Below, piece by piece: positions 52,085-61,325 of a stretch of DNA of 64,000 bases. The notes under the pieces are model-generated. The model did no database searches. It was not told the origin of the DNA and saw only the letters and a list, made by a program, of their open reading frames with translations. How positions within the stretch are numbered: the stretch's first letter is position 1; each line of letters opens with the position of its first letter. The DNA is taken from the NCBI RefSeq assembly GCF_007859945.1, contig NZ_SJPQ01000001.1, forward strand, positions 372,001 through 436,000. The letters are read 5' to 3'. This DNA is from Pseudobythopirellula maris. GTDB taxonomy: Bacteria; Planctomycetota; Planctomycetia; Pirellulales; Lacipirellulaceae. The position numbers and the translations under genes were made by a program.

Positions 52085-54424
52085 TCACCACCTCCCCACG
52101 ACTAAATGGAAGCTGCCGATCTCTTCGACGTCTTCCAGACCAAAGCGGCTCTCGACCGCTTGGTTCGTCACGGCCACGTAGCTCCGCGGCGGCAGGTCCA
52201 ACGCCCCGCCGCCCGTGCGGCCGGAGACCACCGCGATCAACTGATTGTAAGCCGAGTTCACGAGCAGCACTTCGGCAGCCGAGAGCCGTTTGCGATTAGA
52301 AAACACAGTCCCCCCTTGGCCATCGAGCCCCGGCGGGTAGAGCGGGTCGTTCGCGATCACCAAGTCACGGAACTCGCTGCTGTCATTGATCAAGTCGGCC
52401 GGCTCGAGACGAGCGACGCCATCGGCGGCGACCCCCGACGTGCGATGCCATTGCCCCGCCTCGTCGCGGGCGTAAAGCAACGTGAGCGGCGCCCCCAATC
52501 CATTGCGGACCGACATACCGCTCTCTTCCTCCGCAAAACGTAGTCGCTTGTCGGTCTGTCGAGCGGCGATCGTGAGATACTGCACCGGCGAGCGTCCGGA
52601 GATCCAGCCCTGGGAGAGGTGCTGGCTTCCGTCAATCTCTTGGCTTTCGCTCGCCCCCTCCTCCACGTCAGCCCATCGCATCACGCGGGTCTGTTCGGCG
52701 ACGCCTTCCTGCAGCCAGTCGCTTGAGATCGGCGAGATCGGGTACACGACCGTGTCGCTAGGCATACGCAGACCGCCTTGGGGCGTCAGGCCGCAGTACA
52801 TCGACAGCCGACTCCAGCAGACCGCCTCGCCCGCACGGGGACCCGTTTGGTCGATGAGCGTGACGCTCCGCACGCGGGCGCGATTGCCAAAACCGTCGCC
52901 GAGCATCGCGTAGGCAAAAAACCCCAGCGTCACCAGCAGTGCGCAAGCCGGCACCGTCAGCACGAGCAGCGAGAGCCGGTGGCGACGCATCAGCAGCCAG
53001 TAGTTCAGCGGACCGATCACGAGCACGAATAACGTGATCAGCCCTTGGAACTCCATGACCGGCGCCAACCCCACGCCCGGGATCAGCAGGTTCGAGAATT
53101 CGCGGCTCGGCCTCGGTGGGGTCAACCCATGACGTTTACTCCAAGCGCCCTCAAAGAAGAACTCTCTCGGCATGCTATTCTGGTCGCGTCTGCGGTCGGC
53201 CTGCCGCAGGCTGTAAGCGTCCTGAAAAGCAAGCACACGGCCAAGACCGTAGCTCCGCGCGACGAACCAACCACGAGTTGTTTCCTTGCGGTCGAGGTCA
53301 CGATCATCCCGGTCGCTGCGCAGCGAGTCGTCCGAGTCGCCGAGGCCCTCATCCGATTCTCGCAAGGGTTCACTCGCATCCGGATCTGGCTTGTCCGCGG
53401 ACGAGTCCGAGTCGCCATCGTCCGGGTCGTCGTCCGATTGAGCATTGGTAAGCCACGCCCAACCGGGCGACTCGGGATCGACCTCTTCGGTCGAACGCAA
53501 CGCACGCTGGCGCCAGTCGTCGGCGTCGATCAGCACGGCGATCTCTTCCAACGTTTCTAGCTTGCCGCCCACGCGCTCAATCCACAGGTCGCCCCCCGCG
53601 GCGGTCCAACGCAGCAGCGCCTTTAGCGCGGCGCTGTCCGCATCCGGCAAGCGACGCAACTCGTCGAGGCTTACGACCACCGCATCGGCTGAGCTGTACT
53701 GCTTCCAGTCGTCGCTCCATGAACAAAGCACTAGTTCGTGCGACACCATCCGCCGCCGGGCCCTGACGACTTTCTCGACTTCCGCTTGGCTGAGCGTTTC
53801 TCCGCCTCGGAACGACGGCCTCAGCAACCGCAGCGGCGAAGCCGTCTGTGAGCCCAGTTGCGGCAGCGACGCGAAGCCTTCAATCCGTCGCGCCGTGTCC
53901 CCCTCGCCGAGGCGGGCCGAGCACCTCAGCACGTTCCAATCGTCGATCTGCGGCGCCAGCAGTTGGCCGCTCAGCTCGCTCTCGCCCGCAGGCAAGGTGA
54001 AGCGGCGTTCGACGACGAGCGTAGGACGCTCTAAGTTGCGCACCCTCGACGAGTAAACGTCGGCCCGCACTAGAAGCGGCTGGTCCTTGGCGGCGGGTGT
54101 GGCGACCTCGAACCGGAAAGAAATCGGGCGGTACCCATGCTCGGCGTACCACGTGGGGTCGATCTCCAAGGCGATCGCGCGGGGATTGCTGCTGGAGGTA
54201 ATCGGCTCGGGAAAGCAAAGCTCTTGCCCCGTCACTTCGCCCCAAGCCGTGGACGGCGCCAGCGTGTGCGGGGCCAACAATTGGATCAGCAGCCAACACG
54301 CGATCGCGACAAACGCCCGCAAGCGAACGCCGACTGCTCCGCACACCGCTGCCGCCACTGGCGTGGCGGCCTTCGGACGACCCGCCTTGGGCGGGGCCGA
54401 TTCGAGGCTCAGGGGTTCACCCAC
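52085..54424 (-). CDS. Large membrane protein of the ABC-2 operon, periplasmic domain with Asp-rich loop
   Basis: A 779-residue protein with one N-terminal helix (FVAIACWLLIQLLA), a long extracytoplasmic region (about 60-450) and a helical pair near 465-520 (GLITLFVLVIGPLNYWLLMR and LSLLVLTVPACALLVTLGFF), then a second soluble part. Within the first region is an acidic stretch of about 55 residues (DDDPDDGDSDSSADKPDPDA and following, near 340). The general plan resembles the GldG-like partners of ABC exporters in gliding-type clusters, but motif evidence is weak. Its stop lies 5 bp before the ATPase start, so it surely belongs to the transporter operon. Function unknown. Confidence 0.75.
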   Translation of the reverse strand: MGEPLSLESAPPKAGRPKAATPVAAAVCGAVGVRLRAFVAIACWLLIQLLAPHTLAPSTAWGEVTGQELCFPEPITSSSNPRAIALEIDPTWYAEHGYRPISFRFEVATPAAKDQPLLVRADVYSSRVRNLERPTLVVERRFTLPAGESELSGQLLAPQIDDWNVLRCSARLGEGDTARRIEGFASLPQLGSQTASPLRLLRPSFRGGETLSQAEVEKVVRARRRMVSHELVLCSWSDDWKQYSSADAVVVSLDELRRLPDADSAALKALLRWTAAGGDLWIERVGGKLETLEEIAVLIDADDWRQRALRSTEEVDPESPGWAWLTNAQSDDDPDDGDSDSSADKPDPDASEPLRESDEGLGDSDDSLRSDRDDRDLDRKETTRGWFVARSYGLGRVLAFQDAYSLRQADRRRDQNSMPREFFFEGAWSKRHGLTPPRPSREFSNLLIPGVGLAPVMEFQGLITLFVLVIGPLNYWLLMRRHRLSLLVLTVPACALLVTLGFFAYAMLGDGFGNRARVRSVTLIDQTGPRAGEAVCWSRLSMYCGLTPQGGLRMPSDTVVYPISPISSDWLQEGVAEQTRVMRWADVEEGASESQEIDGSQHLSQGWISGRSPVQYLTIAARQTDKRLRFAEEESGMSVRNGLGAPLTLLYARDEAGQWHRTSGVAADGVARLEPADLINDSSEFRDLVIANDPLYPPGLDGQGGTVFSNRKRLSAAEVLLVNSAYNQLIAVVSGRTGGGALDLPPRSYVAVTNQAVESRFGLEDVEEIGSFHLVVGRW

Positions 54425-54656
54425 GGTTCACCTCCGGCGCCGCCTCGCCATGCCTGTTTCCTAAACCGCCGACCAACCGCATCAGCAAGTAAAACAGAGC
54501 CTGCACCAGGAACGACAACAACACCGAAACGAGGCCCACCGTCACCCCCCACGCCCACACATGACCACTCACCGCCTGACCCACGACGACAAAGAACGCC
54601 GCGCAGCAGGTCACGATGAGGATGAACGTTCGCAGCGAGAAGCGTGGGAAAAGCAT
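54417..54656 (-). CDS. Small two-helix membrane protein (FSLRTF-type)
   Basis: About 79 residues from ATG 54656 (MLFPRFSLRTFILIVTCC). Two hydrophobic helices (FILIVTCCAAFFVVVGQAV and WGVTVGLVSVLLSFLVQALF) and a short charged tail. The RFSLRTLLL-like opening is a recurrent planctomycete membrane-protein start. It overlaps the large ABC-operon protein by 8 bp and is first in that operon. Function unknown. Confidence 0.72.
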   Translation of the reverse strand: MLFPRFSLRTFILIVTCCAAFFVVVGQAVSGHVWAWGVTVGLVSVLLSFLVQALFYLLMRLVGGLGNRHGEAAPEVNRG

Positions 54657-54887
54657 GTCGGAATTGTCTCTGTCCGGATCGATTCGGCAACCTCTGCCGG
54701 GCAAGACCGTGCGTAGCACGCGCTGGCGACTTTGCCCCTAGCCTCACGAGCCTTTATCATAGCGGCTTCTAATCGCAAGAGTCTGGCCCCGGTTGGGGTT
54801 TCGCTTTCTTTTCGACTTTATTGTCTCATCGGCGAGACTCGTTTTTCGCCGACTGGGCCCCTTCGCATTGTTGCTCGGAACCTCGGA

Positions 54888-56081
54888 ATGAATTCCCGTT
54901 TTTTAGCGTTGCCTTGGCTTGCAGTGAGTCTCTGCCTGCTGTCCGCGTCTGCTTTGTGCGAGACTCAGCCCTCCCACTCCTCGGCAGGGCTCCCGCCGCG
55001 ACTAAAGGTAGAGGGCAACCAGATCGTCACCGCAACCGGCGAGCCGCTGCGGCTGCGCGGCGTGAACATCGCCGGGTTCGAGTGGTCGAGCGACGGCGAT
55101 CGGGGCCGCATCCCCGAGTCGGTACGCGTGGCGATTGAAGAATGGCGTGTGAACCACATCCGCCTGCCCCTCTGCCAAGACCGCTGGTTCGGGCAGGCGC
55201 CCGAGCAATCCGATGGCGGCCAGGGCTACCGCGAGCAAATCGGCCGGGTGGTCCAGCAGTGCGCGCGACGCGGCGTGTACCTCATCGCCGACCTGCACTG
55301 GTCCAACGCCGGCCAACCCGGCAAGCGGATCGGCCAACACACGATGCCGGACGAGGGGAGTCTGCGATTCTGGCGCGAGTTCGCTACGGAATACGCGAAC
55401 CACCCCGCCGTGCTCTTCGACCTCTACAACGAGCCGCACGACGTGTCGTGGGATGTCTGGCGCCACGGCGGCGAAGTGACCGAATCGCTCGAGCGTTTCG
55501 GGTCGGATAAGACCCAAACCTTCCAGGCGGTCGGAATGCAAATACTGATCGACGCGGTCCGTCACACCGGCGCCAAGAACATCTGTGTCATCGGCGGACT
55601 CGATTGGAGCTACGACCTGACGGGGGTGATCGACGGAGACCCGCTCGATGACCCCACCGGCGACGGCGTCGTTTACGCCTGCCACGCCTACCCGTTCAAG
55701 GGCGACACGGTCGACGAATGGGCCGCCAAGATTTCCGCCGCCGCACGGGAGTTGCCAGTGATTGTCAGCGAGTTCGGCTCCGATTCGAAGAGGCGGGGCC
55801 GCTGGCGCGACGGGCCGCCCGAGGCGCCAACCGAGGTCCCACAGAACGACACGGGCATGACCGACTACGAGTGGAACGCCGCCATGCTACGCACGCTCGA
55901 CGAGCTCGACCTTCCCTGGACCGCCTGGGTGCTGCACCCGAACGCCCACCCGCAGATGCTCTCCGGCTGGGACTACGCCCCTACGCCGTGGTTCGGCGCC
56001 GTTGTGAAGGCAAGCCTACGTGGCGAGCCAGCGCCACCGGCGCCGGGACCCGAGGCCTTTGCGCCGAGCCCAAGTCGCTGA
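54888..56081 (+). CDS. Secreted GH5-family glycoside hydrolase (endoglucanase-like)
   Basis: About 397 residues from ATG 54888 (MNSRFLALPWLAVSLCLLSA), a clear signal peptide; the frame is open to 54732 but without a signal. The TIM-barrel GH5 motifs are present: GEPLRLRGVNIAGFEW, WRVNHIRLPLCQDRWF, GVYLIADLHWSN, the acid/base Glu182 in LYNEPHDVSW, YACHAYPFKG and the nucleophile Glu295 in VIVSEFGSDS. It should hydrolyse a beta-linked glucan or mannan outside the cytoplasm. No carbohydrate-binding module is attached; the C terminus is a short Pro/Ala-rich tail. Specificity cannot be read from the sequence. Confidence 0.92.
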   Translation: MNSRFLALPWLAVSLCLLSASALCETQPSHSSAGLPPRLKVEGNQIVTATGEPLRLRGVNIAGFEWSSDGDRGRIPESVRVAIEEWRVNHIRLPLCQDRWFGQAPEQSDGGQGYREQIGRVVQQCARRGVYLIADLHWSNAGQPGKRIGQHTMPDEGSLRFWREFATEYANHPAVLFDLYNEPHDVSWDVWRHGGEVTESLERFGSDKTQTFQAVGMQILIDAVRHTGAKNICVIGGLDWSYDLTGVIDGDPLDDPTGDGVVYACHAYPFKGDTVDEWAAKISAAARELPVIVSEFGSDSKRRGRWRDGPPEAPTEVPQNDTGMTDYEWNAAMLRTLDELDLPWTAWVLHPNAHPQMLSGWDYAPTPWFGAVVKASLRGEPAPPAPGPEAFAPSPSR

Positions 56082-56160
56082 AGGTCGTCTGAGCTAAGAC
56101 CGGAGGCGGGAACGGTTCTTGAAACGGTCGGTCCCACTGGACACCGCCTCTGCGCGCCGC

Positions 56161-56208
56161 TCTCTACGCGCCTCTCTACGCGCCTCTCTACGTGCTTCTC
56201 TACGTGCT
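56161..56208. repeat. 12-bp tandem repeat, four units
   Basis: Four consecutive 12-nt units, TCTCTACGCGCC twice then TCTCTACGTGCT twice, with a decayed fifth unit (TCTCCACG). They lie in the 564-bp gene-free region between the GH5 gene and the end of the RND operon. Spacers are absent, so this is not a CRISPR array. Confidence 0.85.
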
Positions 56209-56237
56209 TCTCCACGGTAAGAATCTACGGATCAGCT

Positions 56238-56304
56238 CTCGCCAAGACGCGAAGAGGCCAAGCAAGCTTTGGTCGCTGCTTTGCGACTTCGTGTCTTTGC
56301 GTGA
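56238..56304. repeat. Imperfect palindromic repeat ('CCAAGACGCGAAG')
   Basis: CTCGCCAAGACGCGAAGAGG (from 56238) faces GACTTCGTGTCTTTGCGTGA (ending 56304) as reverse complements with several mismatches around AAGCTT. Beyond it, 56305-56645 holds no gene I can support. The short run GTGGCCAAGAAT occurs twice (near 56320 and 56414) in that stretch, another sign of repeat debris. Confidence 0.6.
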
Positions 56305-56645
56305 ACCCTTCCGTTTCAGTGGCCAAGAATATTATTGCGCGACTTACGTCGTTTTGTGGCCGCCGATTTCGCGACGCAAACCGTGATCGCACATTGCGTT
56401 AGAACAAAATAGCCGGTGGCCAAGAATCGCTGCTGCGCGCGCGGTCCAAAAGCGATTGTCGAAATTAGGTGAAACACCCGCTACAAAGATAATTGGGCGC
56501 CGCAGGGGTGCATCCGATGATCCGGGCCTGCGTTCTGGCGGATGTTCTCTCCCGCATAGCCGCCATTCGTGCGTTTTCTCGACGCGTTCCCAGGCATGGC
56601 TGGCGAGCAAAAAGCTGAGCGTAGCGATCGGCGGCGGCGCAGAAT

Positions 56646-59600
56646 TTATTCCTGGCCATTAGGGAGCGTCTCGCCGAGTTGCTTGGAGCGGATCTCGGCG
56701 ATGCTGCGCATCACGACGAAGAACGTCGGCACGAAGAGCACCGAGAAGGCGGTCGCGGCGATCATGCCGCCGAACACCGCCGTCCCCACAGCCTGTCGGC
56801 TGGCCGCGCCGGCGCCGGCGGCGATCAGCAGCGGCACGACTCCCAAGATGAACGAGAAGGAGGTCATCAAGATCGCCCGGAAGCGGAGCCGGGCCGCCTC
56901 GCGGGCCGACTCGACGATCGTGTTGCCCTCCTCACGCAGCTGGCTGGCGAACTCCACGATGAGGATCGCGTTCTTGCTGGCGAGCGCCACGAGCAGCACC
57001 AGGCCGATCTGCGTGTAGACGTTCACGTCCATGCCCCGCACCGCAATCGCGGCGGCTGCCCCCAGCACCGCGAGCGGCGCCACGGCCACCACGGCGAGCG
57101 GGCTGGTCCAGCTCTCGTACTGGGCCGCCAGCACGAGGAACACAAAGACGATGGCGAGCACGAAGATGACGATCCGCTCCGAGCCGACCTGCTTCTCCTG
57201 GTACGAGATGCCGGTCCACTCGTAAGAGGCGCCGGCCGGGGCCTTGGACTCGACGAGCTGCTCCATCAGCTCCAGCGCCTGGCCCGAGCTGTAGCCCGGC
57301 GCCGGCTCGCCGGTGATCGGGGCCGACGGGTAGAGGTTGTAACGCTGGATGAGCTGCGGGCCGACCGTCTCTTCGACATCGACAAAGGCGCCCACGGGCG
57401 CCATCTGGCCCTGGGCGTTGCGCACGTCGAGCTGCTTGATGTCGTCCGACTCGACCCGGAACTGGTGGTCGGCCTGCACGCGCACCTGATAGGTGCGACC
57501 GAACTTGTTGAAGTCGTTCACGTAAGACGAGCCGAGGTAGGTCTGCAGCGTGTCGAACACCTGCGACAGGGGCACGTCGAGCCTCTTCACTTTGTCGCGG
57601 TCGACGTCGACAAAGAGCTGCGGCACACTCGCCCGGAAGGTCGAGTTCACCCGTCCCAGTCCCGACTGGGCGTTGGCGTCGGAGACCACCTCATTGGTCA
57701 GCGCGCTGAGGGTCGGCAAGCCGAGGCCGCCGCGGTCTTGCAACCGCATCTCGAAGCCGGTGCCCGAGCCGAGGCCGTCGATCGAGGGCCGCGGGAAGGC
57801 CAGGATCTGGGCTTCTTGGATCGCCGCGAAGCGTTGGTAAAGCCCGCCGAGGATCGCCCCCTGCTGCAGCTGCGGCGAGGTGCGGTCATCCCACGGTTCT
57901 AAGCGGACGAACACGGCGGCCGAGTTGGAGCCGATGGCGCTGTCGAGCAGCGAAAAGCCGTTGATGGTGACCCAGCTGCGCACGCCGGGCGTCTCTTCGA
58001 GCATCTTGTCGATCTTGCGCGTCACTTCCTCGGTCCGCTCGAGCGACGCCGCGTCGGGCAGCTGGATGTTGCAGAACAGATAGCCCTGATCCTCCACGGG
58101 CAAGAACCCGGTCGGCAGCTGCAAGAAGCTCCAGCCGGTGAGCACGCCAAGGGCGGCGAACAGCAGAAGCCCGATCGAGACCCGCCGGACCAGCACGCCA
58201 ACCACGCCGGCGTAAACCCACTCGGTCCCGCCGTACACGCGGTTGAAGCCGCGGAAGAACAGGTTCGGCCGGCCCTTGCTCGGCCGCAGCAGCAAGGCGC
58301 ACATCGCGGGGCTGAGCGTCAACGCGTTGATGGAGCTGAGGACCGTGGCGGCCGATATCGTGAGCGAGAATTGCCGGTAGAGCTCGCCGGTGATGCCGCC
58401 GAGCATCGCCGTGGGGACGAACACCGCCAGCAGCACGAGCGTGGTGGCGATGACCGGGCCGGTGACCTCCTCCATCGCCTTGACGGCCGCGTCACGCGGC
58501 GAGAGGCCCTTCTCGATCAGCCGGGCGGTGTTCTCGACCACCACGATGGCGTCGTCCACAACGATGCCGATGGCCAGCACCAGGCCGAACAGCGTGATCA
58601 TGTTGATCGACGATCCGAAAAGCGCCATCACGGCGAACGTGCCGATGAGCGACACGGGGATCGTGATCACAGGGATCAGCGTCGAACGCCAGTCTTGCAG
58701 GAAGACGAAGATCGTCACGACGACCAGGGCGATCGCCTGCAGCAGCGTGAGGTAGACCTCCTTGATCGACGCGTTGACGAACTCGGTCGAGTCGACCATG
58801 TAGCGGTGCTCCATCCCTTGCGGGAAGTCCTCGCTGAGGCCGTCCATCGCCTTGCGGACGTTGGCCACGACGTCCAACGCGTTGGCGTCGGGCAACTGGT
58901 AGATCAAGATCGCCGTGGCGGTGCGGCCGGTCTCGAACGTGGCGACGTTGTAGTCCTTGGCGCCGAGCTCCACACGGGCGACGTCTTTGACGCGGGTGAA
59001 GCGGCCGTCACCCTCGCTCTTGATAATAAGGTTCTCGAACTGGCTCTCGTCGCTGAGCCGACCGAGCGTGTTGATCGTCAACTGGAAGTTCTGCCCGGCG
59101 GGCGCCGGCGGCTGGCCGATCTGGCCCGCGGCGACCTGCACGTTCTGCTCGCGGATGGCGGCCACGACATCTTGGGTCGTGAGGCTGCGGGCCTTGAGCT
59201 TGTTGGGGTCGAGCCAGACCCGCATGCTGTAATCGGCCCCGCCGAAGACCCTCACCTCGCCCACCCCGTCGACGCGCGACAGCTCGTCACGAAGGTGGAT
59301 CGTGGCGTAGTTTCCCAGAAAAACCGAGTCGTACTGGTCGTCGGGCGAGGTGAGCGAGATCACCATCGTGATGCTGGTCGACTTCTTCTTGGTCGTCACG
59401 CCCTGCTGGGTGACCTCCTGCGGCAACCGCGGCGTGGCCACCGCCACGCGGTTCTGCACAAGCACCGAGGCGATGTCGAGGTCGACGCCCTGCTCGAACG
59501 TGACCGTCAAGTTGTACGAGCCGTCGCTGGCGCTGGTCGACTGCATGTAGATCATGCCCTCGACGCCGTTGACCTCCTGCTCGATCGGCGTGGCGACGGT

Positions 59601-59780
59601 GTTCGAAACCACGGTGGCGTTGGCGCCGGGGTAGATGGCCGAGACCTGCACCGTGGGGGGCACGACTTCGGGGTACTGCGCGACGGGCAGCACCCACACC
59701 AGCGCGCCGCCGGCGATGACCGTCACCAGGGCGATGACGGTCGCGAAGATCGGCCGGTCGATAAAGAAGCGGGAGAGCAT
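56646..59780 (-). CDS. RND efflux pump permease (AcrB-like)
   Basis: A 1044-residue multidrug pump of standard length for the HAE1 family. It opens with MLSRFFIDRPIFATVIALVT and has the porter-domain pattern QNRVAVATPRLPQEVTQQGV, the helix 4 motif LAIGIVVDDAIVVVEN with the paired Asp residues of the proton relay, and KNAILIVEFA in helix 10. It pumps hydrophobic or amphipathic compounds from the inner membrane and periplasm to an outer-membrane channel. It follows the adaptor gene by 38 bp. No TolC homologue is adjacent, so the channel must be shared. Confidence 0.95.
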   Translation of the reverse strand: MLSRFFIDRPIFATVIALVTVIAGGALVWVLPVAQYPEVVPPTVQVSAIYPGANATVVSNTVATPIEQEVNGVEGMIYMQSTSASDGSYNLTVTFEQGVDLDIASVLVQNRVAVATPRLPQEVTQQGVTTKKKSTSITMVISLTSPDDQYDSVFLGNYATIHLRDELSRVDGVGEVRVFGGADYSMRVWLDPNKLKARSLTTQDVVAAIREQNVQVAAGQIGQPPAPAGQNFQLTINTLGRLSDESQFENLIIKSEGDGRFTRVKDVARVELGAKDYNVATFETGRTATAILIYQLPDANALDVVANVRKAMDGLSEDFPQGMEHRYMVDSTEFVNASIKEVYLTLLQAIALVVVTIFVFLQDWRSTLIPVITIPVSLIGTFAVMALFGSSINMITLFGLVLAIGIVVDDAIVVVENTARLIEKGLSPRDAAVKAMEEVTGPVIATTLVLLAVFVPTAMLGGITGELYRQFSLTISAATVLSSINALTLSPAMCALLLRPSKGRPNLFFRGFNRVYGGTEWVYAGVVGVLVRRVSIGLLLFAALGVLTGWSFLQLPTGFLPVEDQGYLFCNIQLPDAASLERTEEVTRKIDKMLEETPGVRSWVTINGFSLLDSAIGSNSAAVFVRLEPWDDRTSPQLQQGAILGGLYQRFAAIQEAQILAFPRPSIDGLGSGTGFEMRLQDRGGLGLPTLSALTNEVVSDANAQSGLGRVNSTFRASVPQLFVDVDRDKVKRLDVPLSQVFDTLQTYLGSSYVNDFNKFGRTYQVRVQADHQFRVESDDIKQLDVRNAQGQMAPVGAFVDVEETVGPQLIQRYNLYPSAPITGEPAPGYSSGQALELMEQLVESKAPAGASYEWTGISYQEKQVGSERIVIFVLAIVFVFLVLAAQYESWTSPLAVVAVAPLAVLGAAAAIAVRGMDVNVYTQIGLVLLVALASKNAILIVEFASQLREEGNTIVESAREAARLRFRAILMTSFSFILGVVPLLIAAGAGAASRQAVGTAVFGGMIAATAFSVLFVPTFFVVMRSIAEIRSKQLGETLPNGQE

Positions 59781-59818
59781 TCGGCCGGGGCCTGCAGCGA
59801 GAGGGAGGGATTGAGCGT

Positions 59819-61204
59819 TTACTGCGCGGCGGGCTGCGGGGCCGATTCACCGGCGTCTTGTTCACCGGCTTCGTGTTCCCCAGCAGCAGGGTCACCAGGC
59901 ATCGGGTCGCCAGGAGTCTGGTCGCCAGGGGCGCCGGCAGCCGTTTGCGCGGCGGCCACGCGAGGCCGGACCACCGCTCCGGGGCGTGCCCGCTGCAGGC
60001 CGTTCACCACCACCCGCTCGGACGGCTGCAGCCCCGTCTCGATGACCTGCATGCCCTCGTGCGACTCACCCAAGGTGACGTTGCGTCGGTCGACGACCTG
60101 CTTGCCGTCTTGCTCGACGACCACAAGGACGTAAGCGCCCCCCTGGTCGCGTCCCACCGCGCGCTCGTCAACGAGCATGGCGGGCTTCTCTTCGAGCTCG
60201 GCCCGGATCCGCACGAACGCTCCCGGCGGGATCGTTCTTTCGGGGTTTTCGAACCGACCACGCACCAGGAAGGTGCCGCTCGACTGATCGACCGACAGGT
60301 CGGCGTAGTCGAGCACTCCGTCGTGCGGATAGCCCTCTTCGTTGCCCAGGCTCAGCTGCAGGGGAAAGTTGCCCGTGGCTTGACGCGCCGGGTTGTCGAC
60401 CGCGTCGCCCGCCTGCTTGTCGCCGATCCACTTGAGCAGCTGCGCCTCGCTGATCGTGAAGTAGGCGTAGATCGGGTCGTAGCGGACCACCGTGGTCAGG
60501 TGCGTTGGCTCCGACGTGCCGACCAGGTTGCCGACGTCAACCAGCGATTCGCCCACCCGGCCGTCGATCGGGGTAACGACCTGTGTGTATCCCAAATCTA
60601 GGCGAGTTTGCTCGACCTGCGCCTTGGCCGCGGCGATCTCGGCTTCGGCCGAGGCGACCATCGCTTGCGCCGCGTGGCCCGCGGCGAAAGCAGCGTCGCG
60701 GGCGGTGCGCAGGTCGTCGAGTTCGCCTTCGGTGACGGCGCCCCCTTGGGCGGCGCGTTCGCCGCGGGCGAGTTGTGCCTCGGCGTTGTTCGCCTCGGAG
60801 CGGGCCCGCACCACCTCGGCGTTGGCGCTCTCGAGGCGGGCCTCGGCCAACTGCTGCGACGCCTCGGCCTGACGCACCTTTGCCTCGAAGGGGCGCGGGT
60901 CGATCACGTAAAGCAAGTCGCCCGCCTTGACGTCGGAACCGTCGACGAAGTCGGCGCGATCGACGAAGCCGCTCACCCGTGCGCGGATCTCAACACGCTC
61001 GATCGGCGATGTCGTGCCGGTAAAACTGAGCGTCCGTCGCAGTGTCTTTTCGACCGGTGTTGCGACGGTCACCTCGGGAGGGGGCGGCGGGGCGTACTCG
61101 TTCTTCGCGCAGCCCGAGCCAGCGGCTAAGAAGGTCACGACCCACAATAAAGCGGGTCTCGAGGTGGGCCAGACGGCAGGGCGGGGTCGCTGGTCGATCG
61201 GCAT
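59819..61204 (-). CDS. RND efflux periplasmic adaptor lipoprotein (AcrA-like)
   Basis: About 461 residues from ATG 61204 (MPIDQRPRP). A lipoprotein-type signal ends in FLAAGSGCAK. Lipoyl halves (RARVSGFVDRADFVDGSDVK and LGYTQVVTPIDGRVGESL) bracket a coiled-coil hairpin, followed by the beta-barrel and membrane-proximal domains (NVTLGESHEGMQVIETGLQP). The extreme C terminus is a low-complexity tail of PGDQTP-, PGDPMP- and AGEHE-type short repeats. The frame is open to 61432, but that would run into the pyrF gene. It forms the tripartite pump with the permease downstream. Confidence 0.92.
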   Translation of the reverse strand: MPIDQRPRPAVWPTSRPALLWVVTFLAAGSGCAKNEYAPPPPPEVTVATPVEKTLRRTLSFTGTTSPIERVEIRARVSGFVDRADFVDGSDVKAGDLLYVIDPRPFEAKVRQAEASQQLAEARLESANAEVVRARSEANNAEAQLARGERAAQGGAVTEGELDDLRTARDAAFAAGHAAQAMVASAEAEIAAAKAQVEQTRLDLGYTQVVTPIDGRVGESLVDVGNLVGTSEPTHLTTVVRYDPIYAYFTISEAQLLKWIGDKQAGDAVDNPARQATGNFPLQLSLGNEEGYPHDGVLDYADLSVDQSSGTFLVRGRFENPERTIPPGAFVRIRAELEEKPAMLVDERAVGRDQGGAYVLVVVEQDGKQVVDRRNVTLGESHEGMQVIETGLQPSERVVVNGLQRARPGAVVRPRVAAAQTAAGAPGDQTPGDPMPGDPAAGEHEAGEQDAGESAPQPAAQ

Positions 61205-61325
61205 CTTGGCGTCTCGGGTGGGCAGAGATAGCGGCAGTATAGCGAGCTGGTCGCCCGGCCACCACACGACGCGACGCGACGCCCAAGACGCTACGGGTGC
61301 ACGAATCATGTCGTGTGAGACTCGA

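Noticed and set aside
56161-56215. Possible CRISPR array
   Set aside because: The units are only 12 nt and directly adjacent, without spacers, and there are no cas genes.
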